Source of the DNA: Sipunculus nudus | Taxonomy: Eukaryota > Annelida > Sipuncula > Golfingiida > Sipunculidae | Assembly: GCA_026874595.1 (NCBI GenBank) | Contig: CM049306.1 | Span: forward strand, 104,917,142 to 104,981,141 | Length of the DNA stretch: 64,000 nucleotides | Direction: 5' to 3' | Part shown: positions 1 to 11,229 of the stretch, one piece after another | Numbering within the stretch: the first letter of the stretch is position 1 | Layout of the letters: each line of letters begins with the position of its first letter | Program-made: the position numbers and the translations under genes | Notes under the pieces: generated by a model | Told to the model about the DNA's origin: nothing | What the model saw: the letters and a program-made list of their open reading frames with translations, nothing else | Databases searched by the model: none

Positions 1-1030
1 GTATTTTTCATGAAACTTTCTATGTTCAGAAGCAGGCAAATTTTCAAAAGTAGGTCAACTGGGACAAAACAAGAACTCAATCTGTAACTGGTCATTATCT
101 GCCTACACACCAAAAATCAGGCCCGTATCTGCAGGCACTGCGAAAAAAAGTCCATACATGTGCACTTTTTTATGAAATTTTCTATGTTAGAGCACCGTCA
201 AATGGTCAAAAGTAGATCAACTGGGACAAAACGTGAACTTGATCTGTAACATGTCATTATCTGCTGACACACCAAAAATCAGGCAAATATCTGCAGGTAT
301 TGCGAAGAAAAGTCTGTACAAGTGTATTTGTCATGAAAATTTATATTTTACATGAAATTTTCTATGTTCAGGAGCCGTAAAACAATCGAAAGTAGGTCAA
401 CTGGGACGAAACGCGAACTCTATCTGTAACTGGTCAATATCTGCCCACACACCAAAAATCAGGCCAATATCTGCAGGCATTGTGAAAAAAAGTCTGTACA
501 TGTGTATTTGTCATGAAATTTCATATTTTTCATGAAATTTTCTATGTTAAGGAGGCGTAAAACATTCAAAAGTAGGTCAACCGGGACGAAACGCGAACTC
601 GATCTGTAACTGGTCATTATCTGCCCACACACAAAAATCAGGCCAATATCTGCAGGCATTGCGAAAAAAAGTCCGTACATGTGTATTTGTCATGAAAATT
701 TCTATTTTTCATGAGATTTTCTAAGTTTGGGAGCCGTAAAACAGTCAAAAGTAGGTCAACTGGGACAAAACGCGAACTTGATGTGTAACATTATCTGCCT
801 ACACACCAAAAATCAGGCCAATATCTGCAGGCATTGCGAAAAAAAGTCTGTACATGTGTATTTGTCATGAAATTTCTATTTTTCATGAAATTTTCTAAGT
901 TTAGGAGCCGTAAAACAGTCAAAAGTAGGTCAACCAGGACGAAACGCAAACTCGATCTGTAACTGGTCTATATCTGCCCACACACCAAAAATCAGGCCAA
1001 TATCTGCAGGCATTGCAAAAAAAAGTCCAT
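1..1030. repeat. Tandem repeat, unit about 175-180 bp, six copies
   Basis: The phrase GAAATTTTCTATGTT recurs at about 12, 175, 354, 533, 713 and 888, each time followed by a similar block containing AGTAGGTCAACTGGGAC, AATCAGGCCAATATCTGCAG and GCGAAAAAAAGTC. Copies differ by scattered substitutions and small indels. The array continues beyond the left edge of the window. It has no convincing coding content: the minus-strand reading frames across it are by-products of the repeat. If the minus-strand gene starting at 1758 is EVC, the array lies inside its first intron. Confidence 0.9.
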
Positions 1031-1122
1031 ACAACTGTTTGATTTCGGAAGGACGGAAGGATGGAATGACGGACATGGGTAAAACTATATGCCCGGGCCA
1101 CTTTGTGGCGGGGGCATAAAAA
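1031..1122. mobile_element. Tail of a dispersed mollusc-type repeat (GGACGGAAGGATGG...GGGGGCATAA)
   Basis: Directly after the tandem array is a GGACGGAAGGATGGAATGAC segment, then ATATGCCC and GGCGGGGGCATAA. The combination of short GACGG-like repeats with a terminal GGGGCATAA looks like the end of a non-autonomous transposable element, and the array may be its internal part. I see no coding capacity and could not fix a target-site duplication. Confidence 0.4.
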
Positions 1123-1130
1123 GAGCAATC

Positions 1131-1539
1131 ATTTGTGTATGTTTCAAAACATTCAGATCAATAATACTGCTAATAAGTAAATCCTTATTATCGTGACTAA
1201 CAATGCATCACAAATGAATAAACATGGGGATTTGTCAACTTGTTTCTAAGTGAGGAAACATTAAGTTAAATTCAATTTAGGAAGTGATTTTAAACTGATA
1301 AAAATTTGGATTCAATAATCCTAAGTTGTCAGTTATAACATTAATAATAATAAAAAAAATAATTGTCAAAATAATTATAATAATCACACAACATATTGCT
1401 TTTATTATAATTATTGTTATATGAATAACTAATATTACTTTTATAATTATTATTATTATGGTATAATCTGCAATAATTATATTATTATATAAAATTTTAA
1501 AGTGATAACTGTGGCCATTCACAAAGTTTTAACACTTAC
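1131..1539. other. AT-rich intronic sequence left of the minus-strand exon
   Basis: About 400 bp dominated by ATT/TAA microsatellite-like sequence (roughly 1330-1500). No exon is visible on either strand. It lies downstream, in the minus-strand sense, of the donor at 1539-1538, so it is probably intron 1 of that gene. Confidence 0.6.
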
Positions 1540-1758
1540 CCGTCTTTTTTCTTGGTCTTTCTTGCAAGCTAAAGCAAGTAATACAGCAATTACTGCGCCG
1601 ACCAAAAAACCCAGGAAAAACCCAAGTCCAAGCCACAGTGGATCAGCTAGAGTTGGTCTCCGGTCAACCTCTACAGTGATTGGGAGACAGTCGTCTCCAG
1701 TATAGAAATTGTTGTAGGGACTGGCAGACGTGGCCACAGGACTGGAGGTGGAAGTCAT
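1540..1758 (-). CDS. EVC: First coding exon of a small-ectodomain membrane protein, probably EVC
   Basis: The exon encodes 73 residues in 219 nt, ending in phase 0 at a consensus donor (CGG|GTAAGTG on the minus strand). An in-frame TAA lies five codons upstream of the ATG, which supports this start. The peptide has about 40 polar residues, then one hydrophobic segment (about residues 41-64, beginning LWLGLGFFLG) and a basic stop-transfer run (CKKDQEKRR). There is no ordinary signal peptide. Vertebrate EVC also starts with an N-terminal membrane anchor, partners EVC2 at the ciliary base, and is transcribed divergently from EVC2. The divergent placement beside EVC2 here is the main reason for the name. 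The remaining exons are outside the window, so another small membrane protein cannot be excluded. Confidence 0.5.
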
Positions 1759-2215
1759 CTCTGTTGCAGCTTTATCCCCTTAATATCCGAAACAAATGGC
1801 ACATCCACGCATTTAAGTATACTGAATTAGGAGTAAAGCTTGTCCTGTCACTTGTCACGCTAATTACTCCGGGTCAAGTTTGGTTTAAGTTGTTCGAAAC
1901 ATCTGTCAGGCTGTAGGCGAGTCCAGAATCCGTGCATGCTCAGGCGGCTGCCATGATTGTTGTCATTTCCATATAAGGTGCGTGTGACGTCACGTCCCAT
2001 CAACAAACCTGGGTTGCCAAGTCTCACTGTTACAAGATCCCCAAACAAACACGGCCGTGGCAAAAGGAAAGGGGGTCCCTTGAAACGGTTTTGATCTACA
2101 TGAGAACATGTTACTACCAAACATGTGCCTGATGTTATGTTGAAGCCCTGTGATTATGATGCTGACTTAAGCTGAGCCTTCCATCGAGAACAAAAACTTT
2201 CACTTCAAAAACAAG
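1759..2215. promoter_or_regulatory. Candidate promoter of the minus-strand gene, possibly bidirectional
   Basis: This stretch upstream of the minus-strand start codon is less AT-rich than its surroundings and keeps several CpGs (about 1910-2060). It contains a perfect CRE palindrome TGACGTCA at 1985-1992, 227 bp from the ATG. No TATA box stands out. If the EVC2 leader exon begins nearby it would be a shared promoter, but that is inference: no EVC2 leader exon is proven here. Confidence 0.35.
1985..1992. promoter_or_regulatory. CRE palindrome TGACGTCA
   Basis: Perfect 8-bp cAMP-response-element palindrome, the binding site of CREB/ATF factors, embedded in CGTGTGACGTCACGTCC. It is the only full CRE I noticed between the two divergent genes. 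Function is inferred from position only. Confidence 0.45.
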
Positions 2216-5200
2216 GTAGAAGGCCAGCATTTTGAGGTAAATATGTTCAACTACTGTGTCATATCTGCCTGATATATATACTTGTTTGTATTTTTAACAA
2301 TATGACCTGGATTGTGTACGTCACACTTACAGTTTGTCATCTTATCAAACTAGTTTTAGGGGGTCGTACCAACAAGTTTGAGTGACCGAATCAGGCATAA
2401 CACCGGCCGCCACACGTACGTCATTCAGACGTGGCATGATGAAGATTGCAAGATGTGGATAATATATTAATCTGCTTTAACATAACTGAAGATCTGGCCA
2501 GACATTCATATGCTATATATATCTTAACCTTTGACCAGGTTAAATTTTTAAAGAATTTCAGGTTATTAAATAATCTAAGCATTTTTTCAGTGAACCTTAT
2601 GTAATGTGTACTTTAATTACATGGCGATCTTACATCTGTATTGGCTGTACATGGTCAGAGCATTTAGTCTTCATTCTGCAAACTTATAATTTAAAGGGGC
2701 CCAATAGGCTATATATAACCTATAAAGCATGTTGAATTAACACAAACAATAGCTTCTCCCTTTTAAAATAAATATGTACCTGCCAAAATATTGCCATGAA
2801 AACGTTTGCTTACTCCTGTAAACAAGTGTAAAAAACAGTGTACTGGGTACGATCACAGGTGTCAAAATAAACACCGCGTGGGGCCGTGTGCATCATGGAG
2901 CCATAACACGTGTCAATCAGAAGAAACCTCCACTGACTTGGCCAAAAAATGTGATACATGTTCATGCTGGTTTAAACATCACATGTTGAGGCTCATATTC
3001 TGAACTTGCGTCAGGTGGCCTTGTTAAGGTAAACAGACACATGTAGACTGTGTTTACCAATACGCAGAGCAGAACAAGGTGTTAAACAGCCATGTGCGAG
3101 GTACTATGACTGTGTGCTTGGATGGTTTTGCTAGGAATCTTTTGTATAAAGCAAAACTGAACTTATAGTGTCAAAGAATAGGCATAGTATTGTTCCTGAT
3201 TGTGTCCCATTAAACACCAATGTACATCATCAGTGTCATCATTAGTTCCCAAGTTTTTTAGTGTTAAAATATTGGAAATATTACAAGCTAATTTTAAAAT
3301 GTTCTGCCAGCTTACTGCACAAATTAAAAAGGTTTAAATCTTTTAAATGAATTTTATTTACAATTTGTGAATGAATTATATATAGCTCAGCTGATTTTGA
3401 GTCATTTGATTTTTAATCACAGGTGTGACCTTTTGTCTGTCAACTTTCGCTATACAGATGTGAACTAGTCATCCAGGCATTCATTAACAGGACACCAATA
3501 AAAAATGGTTAGAGCTACAGACTTGAGATTTTGCATACAGGTATTGGCCATTGCTCAAACTAGATCACTGTGACTTAATTCCTTTAAGAAATCAAGCAGA
3601 CAAACCACTGTTGTACACTGCATTAAAAACCAGCTGTGATACATGAGGGCTTTCTGAGCATGTCATAGCCACTGCATGCCAGCTTCTTAATGTGTTCTTT
3701 ATATTAGTCACACAAGTGTAGGTTTTTTTTCGCAGTCATGTGTGTATGCTACTAATTTAAGTGACCAGCATTGCTTGCTTGGTAGAAAAACAGATTACAT
3801 ATGGTATATATGTATAGACACTTTTAATTTGTACTTTTAATTTTAATATCACTTTTGCACTTGTATAAAAAAATAACCATAACTTTATTGAAACATTATG
3901 GGTATATAAAAAATTATCATTGTCAATTCGCCACCGAGCACTTCAGTGGTCACATATATTGTAAGTGGCCTTCCTGGCCCTTCCATTAGCTGGCTAATTA
4001 ACAATGTCTGATTGGTACATGTTGAGCTGCCTCTCCGAGCATGATCAAGCAGTGCCAGACCACTCCAACTGTCAGGGCTAACAGTAACTGAGAGACCCCC
4101 TACCCCCCCCCCCCCCCCAAGTCATTGACTGCAATAACATATTGTGTATAAACACAATGAATACAATAGAATCCAGTATGTAATTCATAATTCATATTTT
4201 TAAGACTTACATTTAGGGATATTTTTATATTATCAGTATTTACTACTTTCACTTCTTAATATCCCACAAAGTGAGTAAAGGGAATGTTCAGTATAATTTA
4301 CTGCTATTTGTTGATTTATATACATTTGTTGTTATTCTCATGGATGCTGTTAACAGTACCAGTAATTAAGTTGAGACTATAGAGTGAGTATAATCTGTTC
4401 ATCTTAATATTCCATGCCCAATCAGCTTATTATTATACTCCCAACTTCACTCCCAGAGGGAACCATGATTTGTCTAGGTTTATTGGTAAAAAACTAACAA
4501 CCTAGGTTATTTATGTAAAAAATATATAATTAATGTACATATGATTGAATTGAATGAACTGTCTAGCAAAGTAAATTTTATGTCTCCAGAAATCTGTGAA
4601 GAGATACAGGAATCTTCCTCGACTTAGTGAATTTAAGAGATGGCATAACTGACATTGTCAATTTTGATATGTTTTGTTGATTATTCATCACTCAGCTTAC
4701 AGCTTATATACATTGAATAACCAATTGTTTTTCTTGATTTTGTTTATTATAAACTTTTTTAAATTATGTACTCTCTTTTTACCAAATAGATATTATTAAA
4801 CAAATTATTTATCAGAGAAGAAAACATATATTTGTGTTATAATTTGTCAGTTTGGTGTTATTTTGAGACTCCTAGACAAGTCATCTCCAGTTTCAGCTGA
4901 CCATAAAACATTAGACATGAACCCCTTGTTTCTGAATGTGATAAATCTTAAATCCACTTCAGAAGTGTCAAATTCTACTTTCAATTTAAATTGAAATAGA
5001 ATTATATTATTGTAAAACACCCATGGTTATTTCAAGAGCCTGCATTGTTATTATGATACACTGAAATTACCATAAATTTACATTTTAGATACCCAGTATA
5101 AATAGTCTCTGGAATATTAAGACATAGCTGAAGATAGTATATGGTAAGTCCAAAATCATAGACCCATTCATCCCATGCCTGGCATGTAAAGCCATTTCAG

Positions 5201-6480
5201 TGTTGACATTAAGGTATAGTAATAAGAAATGGAGTGTTTCATTTCCTGCACGTTAGGGCCTGAAGGTGCACCCTCAGTTAGGGCAGGGAATGTGCTCAGG
5301 TTGGAAGGTGTACCTTAATGGTACCTTGATTGAGTTCAGGCAGGAAGCGCTTCTGTGCGAGAAGAGTTCATTCAACCTTTTCATTCAGCATTTATTTTTC
5401 ATTTGTTTAAAGTCATGAAAGAAGCTAGTCCTATAGGTCTGTTTCAGGTGCAGTGAAGTGCTTGATTAATCCTTAGTGCCAACTTCATGAATAATTAATC
5501 TTCCTGCATTTTTAAAGCCTGTTGTAACCCATGTTTGTTGCTGCCAGCATCATGCACAGTCTGTATTTATAAACACCTGAGCTGTGCTGGCAGTGACATA
5601 CCTTTCAGATCAGCTGTGGATATGAATTATTAATGACATGGATAAAAACCTTGACAACCAGGAAATATTTTGCCACATGACATGAGATACAGCTCTGGTT
5701 TATATTGTATTTATAGATACCTATGAAAAATTGAAAATGAAATTGATTTATGAGAATTATTCAGCTGATTCAATGTTTGAAATAAAATGTACACTTCACA
5801 ACAGTCTGAACATTAAAATTGTAATGAATATAATTCTTCAGTATTGAATCCCTCTTTCATATCCTGTTCTCTTACTGAATTTAGAGAACAATAACTGATG
5901 TAAGCTGTATGCAGAGTTCTATCCTCTGTGACTCACTCTTATTATGTACAATGCTGTGTAATGTTACTTGCAATATTGATCCTATATTGCCACACAATCT
6001 GAATATATGGTCTGTTGACCAGAGCTGGATGTAAAAGTAGGAAGTGGTATTTTTTTAATCTTATATATAAAATCATTAGTGAGTCAAAAAATAGTTGCAC
6101 CTTAAAAAATTGTTAATCTGAAATTATGTAAAGTTGCCAGTTAAAGTAAAAATAACATTTGTTTATCCCAGACAGAAAGAATTACCATCCAGTCTTAACT
6201 TAGATTTTTGTTTTTCAGATTGTGATATTACCATTCAAAATTATAAAACCTAAACCTCTTTGCAGAGGTAATAAATGCTGTACACACAATACACCCAAAA
6301 ATGATAGGGTTATTCCATATGATTTGATCATTCATATGACTGCACATGAAGGACTTAAAAAAAAAATGTCTACATACCGTATTTCATCCAATTGTTTGAT
6401 CCCTCTATTTATACGACCTCCAAAAATATTCAAGGTTATTAGTTTCTAAATTTCCTCTAATTTTCGACTGCTTGAAAAGT
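2216..6480. other. Intergenic or leader-intron sequence without a supported gene
   Basis: No exon with credible borders was found. There is a 16-C homopolymer at 4103-4118. A 65-codon cysteine-rich frame near 2806 lacks splice or start context and is treated as chance. The rest is AT-rich unique-looking sequence. Confidence 0.6.
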
Positions 6481-6550
6481 TTTTTATCTCACTGAATCAT
6501 GTCCAAACTGGCAGACATGGTGTCGAAAGAGACCAGTCATATCCAGTAAG
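6481..6550 (+). other. Possible 5' leader exon of EVC2 with a 16-codon upstream ORF
   Basis: The first EVC2 coding exon is preceded by a splice acceptor, so at least one upstream leader exon must exist. The best donor I saw in the gap is AAG|GTAAGTG with GT at 6551-6552. Just before it an ATG at 6499 opens 16 codons and stops at TAA immediately before the donor. Splicing 6550 to 11230 would keep this as an upstream ORF in the leader. A CpG-bearing stretch follows at 6680-6830. There is no transcript evidence. Confidence 0.25.
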
Positions 6551-7293
6551 GTAAGTGACTGATGAATAAAATAAAGGAATATATGTAACATACTGTATTT
6601 GGTGTTTGTTTCATTCATCAGGACAAATGTAAAGGCGTCTTCTACATTATAAAAATGTGATTTTCTTTAATACTTTTAACAAACTGCGCAAAAGTGATCG
6701 CATTATAGCGACGTTTAAAATGGCTCATGACTGTCAGCACTGACCCCTGACCTTGTTGCCGTAAATACGCCAAACATTGACGTTTGATGACGAAAAGATA
6801 TCTCTAACACTCGCTCGATAGTAGTTGATAACTGACGTAAGATAATCATGTTGATTATAAAATAATGCTGTATTCACGGCATTCATATCTCTTGGCTGGC
6901 ACCCTTGGTCGTTTGGGGCGTAAATAGCTCGCCCATGAACACAAACTCACAGGCCACGCACAAAGCAGCATGGGACATGGGAAATGGGAACAGACTTAAA
7001 CAACAACCAGTAGCGCTTAAATAAATATTAATCGAGAGGAACCCTCTGAAAAAAAGGACCGTACTTATAAGCATAAATTATGTGATTTATTGGATTCAGC
7101 CTTGACACTACACGTTTTGCGTCCCTTCAGTCCCGTATGAATGATCCAACTTATTTGAGATTTAATAAATGCATCGTTATAAATGAAACACAAAAAAAAA
7201 ACATGGGTGAATTTTCTTACCACTACGGTTCAAAAGTGAAAAGAATTATCATTAAATTTTATAATCCTTATTTTTATTTACTATTGTTATATA

Positions 7294-7298
<5 letters not shown>

Positions 7299-7324
<26 letters not shown>
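7299..7324. repeat. (GA)13 microsatellite
   Basis: Thirteen perfect GA dinucleotides. Confidence 0.97.
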
Positions 7325-8163
7325 CTGATTGTGTTTCTCTATGGACCGCTAGAGACACGGTTCTATACTTCGCATATTATCGAGTCAGTATTGAGCATTT
7401 TCATTCATGATTTCAATAATTCTGAATACCGGTACAGTTACATTGTGTGGAAATATGCGAGTTAAAAAAACAAAACAAATCTGCATGCAGTCAGCTGAAA
7501 ATGAAAATCTTACCTCAGTATGTTGATCACGATATCAATTAAATGAGTCATGAAATATGAAATGAAGCAGTGTTTAGAGAACGTCTTGCCCTATTAGGTG
7601 CTTCCGATGCCCCACCGTTAATTACCTGCAATGAAAATCGACTCACTAATTACCGACTGGTCACAGTTTACCCTCTGACACGGTCTGACCAAGATTACAC
7701 GGTAGTGGTCAAAGGGCAAACTATCGCCTTTCATGTTAATCGATGTTTTGGCAACGGGAACACTTGGCCTGGAAATCATGTCCCGTGTCCATGTTTGGAC
7801 AACAGGCGTTATTATAACCAAACTCGCTATTAAAGCTTCCTCAGCCCCTTTGTACCGACATATTCCCTCACTATTCCTTTTTGTTTTTCATATAACAACC
7901 TCATTTTCATAACACAGTGTCTTGACAAACACAATAGGTATGCTGTGAAATGTAGTTTGCATTCATCACTTTGTATTTATATATAATTGACCTTTTCCAT
8001 TTAACTAGCAAAACCTATCACTAGTATCAGCGATATCTGAAATGTGTTGTTCAGGGTAGTATAAGTTTGCCGCAGTCAACAGTGGGAGCAGTTGTGTATT
8101 AGGCTCTGTTGCATTAACATTGATATCACCCAATTATTGACAAAAGTTTGCTGTAATATAGCT

Positions 8164-8189
8164 TATAAGATAAAAAATTTTATCTTATA
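8164..8189. repeat. AT-rich hairpin, 12-bp stem
   Basis: TATAAGATAAAA and its exact reverse complement are separated by AA. Adjoining TATTATAG-type sequence extends the imperfect palindrome. It is probably the centre of a decayed foldback element or simple cruciform-forming sequence. Confidence 0.7.
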
Positions 8190-8284
8190 TAAAACTTATA
8201 TTATAGCATAAGTCTGTGATACTGACACTATCAAATGTCCTGTGTCCTAAAATCAAGTGTGTTCATTAAATATGATTGGTTTCT

Positions 8285-9180
8285 TCAGTTCCTGAAGACT
8301 GGTGGTGCCACCTGTATTTTTTTTCGATTTTTGATGCAGTTTTTCTTTTATTTTGAGACTGCCAAATTGTATTGATACTATCAGATTTGCAACTTTGGTA
8401 CAATGGTTCCATCTGTGTCCTGAAACCTTACATGTTTATAAGGGTCCCACTTGAATAAGCCAATGCTCTATTATATTAATCAATCTGTCTGTCTGTCTGT
8501 TCATCTTTCTGTATGTCTGACAGTTTGTTTCCTCAGGAAACTTTCCTGATGATAACTCCAGTTTGGATTGACAAAATGATATGGATTTTAAACTTATGTA
8601 TGGTCCACCACTAACACAAGAACTCTATTCATTTTTGGGGCATGAGGCCAAAGGTCAAGGTCACAGGACCCACTTAATTAGAAATATTGTGGATGCATTT
8701 TAAGCCAATCTTTTCATCTAAAATCTTCCATCTTGCACATATAGCTGACCTGCCAATAGGGGAAGAACTTGATTGATTTTGGGGTCACAAGGTCAAGGTC
8801 ACAGGGGCCATCTGTCCACATATTTGTTTCCAGATTATAACTTAAATACATTGACATATTGGTTTCAATCTTGACTTATATATGACCCACCAATAATGTA
8901 AAAAACTTTTTGATTTTGGGGTCATGGCAAACGTCAAGGTCATAGGGCCAACTTATTTAGAAAGATTGTGGATGATGCATTTTAAGTCAAACTTTTCATT
9001 GCAAACCTTCCATCTTCCTCAAGAGGCACACCTGCCAATAGGGGAAGTTTCCTCTTGACTTAGTAGTCACTAGGTTGAAGGTCAAGTCACAGGGCCCATC
9101 CATTCACATTTTAGTTTATGGATGATAACTCCAGTTTTGGGTAGACAGGTTGGCTTCAAACTAATCACAGGACCCATATT
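8285..9180. repeat. Degenerate tandem repeat with AAGGTCAAGGTCAC motifs
   Basis: Blocks of roughly 140-290 bp repeat a common order: a line like GATGATAACTCCAGTTT, a line like CCACCAATA, then GGTCAAGGTCACAGGGCC. Exact TCAAGGTCA occurs at 8655-8663, 8793-8801 and 8934-8942. A GGTGGTGCCACC block sits at 8301-8312. This is a dispersed repeat family related to the ones at 12, 23 and 47 kb, with no coding content. Confidence 0.75.
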
Positions 9181-9189
9181 TTATAAAAA

Positions 9190-10800
9190 CTCATAACCAT
9201 ACCCTTCACGACAAATTCAGCTGAGCCTCGAGAACCATATTGGTCTCTAGTTGCTAACTAAAATAAGAAGTGTCCTTGACATCTGTGAGAACCTGAATGA
9301 AACAGTGTTCATCATGAAAAAAGCTTTGTTTGCATCTGACAATCGATGCTGCATACATTAAAAGATAATGAAGTTAATCAGGCTGCTCAAAAGTAGAGAA
9401 GATGTTTGTGTGCTTTTTTATCCTGAAATATGAATGACCAATACTTTTGTTGCCTTTTTATTCGTGAGGGTTATAATTTTGCGATATTTTAGAATGTGAA
9501 TAATCACGAAAATGAAAAGCTCGGGAAAAGGATGCCCCATCCACTTAGATGACCTCTGAAAACAACCTCATCAGCAACCTAATTTTTTCCAAATTTCAAA
9601 ACTGGCCCAGTACACAGACTGTGATACATATATTGACTGTGATACAAGTCTTAATTTAATGACTGACCCAGATATTAGTTAGATTTTGGATGATTTTTTT
9701 CTTAACTTTAAATCAAAACAGATCCTACTTTATTTTGATTTTACAGGTTCTGGTGCAATCGCAAAAATGAAACCCTCACAAAACGTTCAAAATATAGAAA
9801 TCGCTTCATTGCAGCCTCATGAAAACAAAGCCAACCAAAGTATATATTCCCTAATAGCCAAAAATATGCAGTTTCGAATGTTTTTAAAATGTTAAAAAAT
9901 ATTTTAAAACATTAAATTGTATGGTTTTAATAATATTTTGAAAACTTTTTTTAAATGTTCCCCCATCCTGTAATAATTTTTCAGATTATATGTTAGTTTT
10001 TCAATTGTATTTAAGTGTTATATTTTAAAAATTTCTTATAAAAAATTCATAATATTCTTAGAATATAATTAAAATATTTCTATCCTATTATACATTCTTT
10101 TGATAGAGCTCTATGTTAAATATAAGTTATATACTAAGATATTTTAAGTTATATACTCAGTTATATACTAATTTGTTTCCACGCTGCATAAAAAATTTAT
10201 GCACATTTACAAAGATTATGTAAAGATTTTGTTATCATTGAAATGTTTTTGAAATATGTCTAATTTTTCTTTTAATGTTCTCTAATGGTATTTTTAAATG
10301 GTTGAAGGACTTGTAGTGGTCACAAATATCTATGCAACTTATTAAAAGTGTTTCATGTTATAACGCCTATCATGGCTTATTAATAATAATGTAGGTATAT
10401 TCACAAGTTAAATTACCACAAATTATTCACAAGTTAAATTACCAATTTCAATCTACCAATATGATTAAAAAATTATATAATGCTGTGTCACTCTGGTATA
10501 CTCAGGTATACTTGCATTCTGCTCACTAATTATTACATTGTCACCTGAACACTCAAAACTGAAAACATATGAACAAGATATCCTCATCTCACCTGTACAT
10601 GTCTGTTTTTGTACGGCCTAGATGTCACCTGACCGGAACCCTACACACAACGGTTCAAAGCATGCAGTGCAGTGCTCATGGAAAAGGTCTATTGGATGCA
10701 TGAAAATTGGTAAAAGTGGCAGTGCATCTCTAAATGGATAAGGCTGGATATCACTGAAATCATGGAGGAGGACAGGTCAGGTGACCTTATTGTTAGCCTC
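9190..10800. other. AT-rich gap, no gene seen
   Basis: Largely AT-rich sequence without exon-like borders. A 69-codon frame at 9686 ends in low-complexity AT sequence and is not credible as a gene. Confidence 0.6.
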
Positions 10801-10806
10801 CAGCCA

Positions 10807-11142
10807 CTTCATTCTACCAAGTCTGTACGTGGCTATGCTTTCACAGACCTTGGTTTTGACCCTCCCTGGCATCTTTCTTTTTCATGAAAAATAAACAAGC
10901 TTGCAAGTCCAATTAACAAAATGTAAACAATACACTATTCACAAGCCTTCTGAAAGAGAGGCTAATTTGATTGGTTGATCAGAACAACCATTTGCTCAAA
11001 ACATTGCACCAAACATAAAACAAATATATGCAAGCAGTTTGATTGGTTCAATTGCCATATTCATTATTCATGAAATAGATGCGAGAGAGGCATGTGGAAT
11101 CAAGGTCTGTGAAAGCGTAGCCACAGAATTGGTAGTATGAAG
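10807..11142. mobile_element. Foldback/MITE-like element with terminal inverted repeats of about 45 bp
   Basis: The left arm 10807-10852 and the right arm 11101-11142 are reverse complements with a few mismatches and one small indel; both contain TTTCACAGACCTTG or its complement. About 250 bp of AT-rich, non-coding sequence lies between. The element ends 87 bp before the splice acceptor of the first EVC2 coding exon. I could not identify a clear target duplication, so the superfamily is unknown. Confidence 0.75.
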
Positions 11143-11229
11143 TTGACCTCTGGTGTTTTTCATTATATCCCAGATAAGCATTGTTGAAATAAGCTGACCT
11201 TCCTATTAAATTGACTGTTTATTTTACAG

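Larger units (their letters stand above)
6560..8280. other. Non-coding gap with simple repeats
   Basis: No supported gene. Contents include a (GA)13 microsatellite (7299-7324) and an AT-rich hairpin (8164-8189). An 87-codon frame at 7570 on the + strand overlaps a 67-codon frame on the other strand. Neither has splice context or a recognisable family. Confidence 0.55.

Noticed and set aside
1-1128. Minus-strand frames of about 70 codons at 459-680 and 919-1128
   Set aside because: Shadows of the 180-bp tandem repeat; similar peptides recur with the unit.
2806-3003. Cysteine-rich 65-codon frame
   Set aside because: No splice signals, no signal peptide, no family recognised; likely chance.
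6750-6775. GTTGCCGTAAAT as an RFX X-box for a ciliary gene
   Set aside because: Only the first half-site fits; the second half has too many mismatches.
7570-7833. 87-codon frame on the + strand with an overlapping minus-strand frame
   Set aside because: Neither has supporting signals; both strands equally open, typical of chance.
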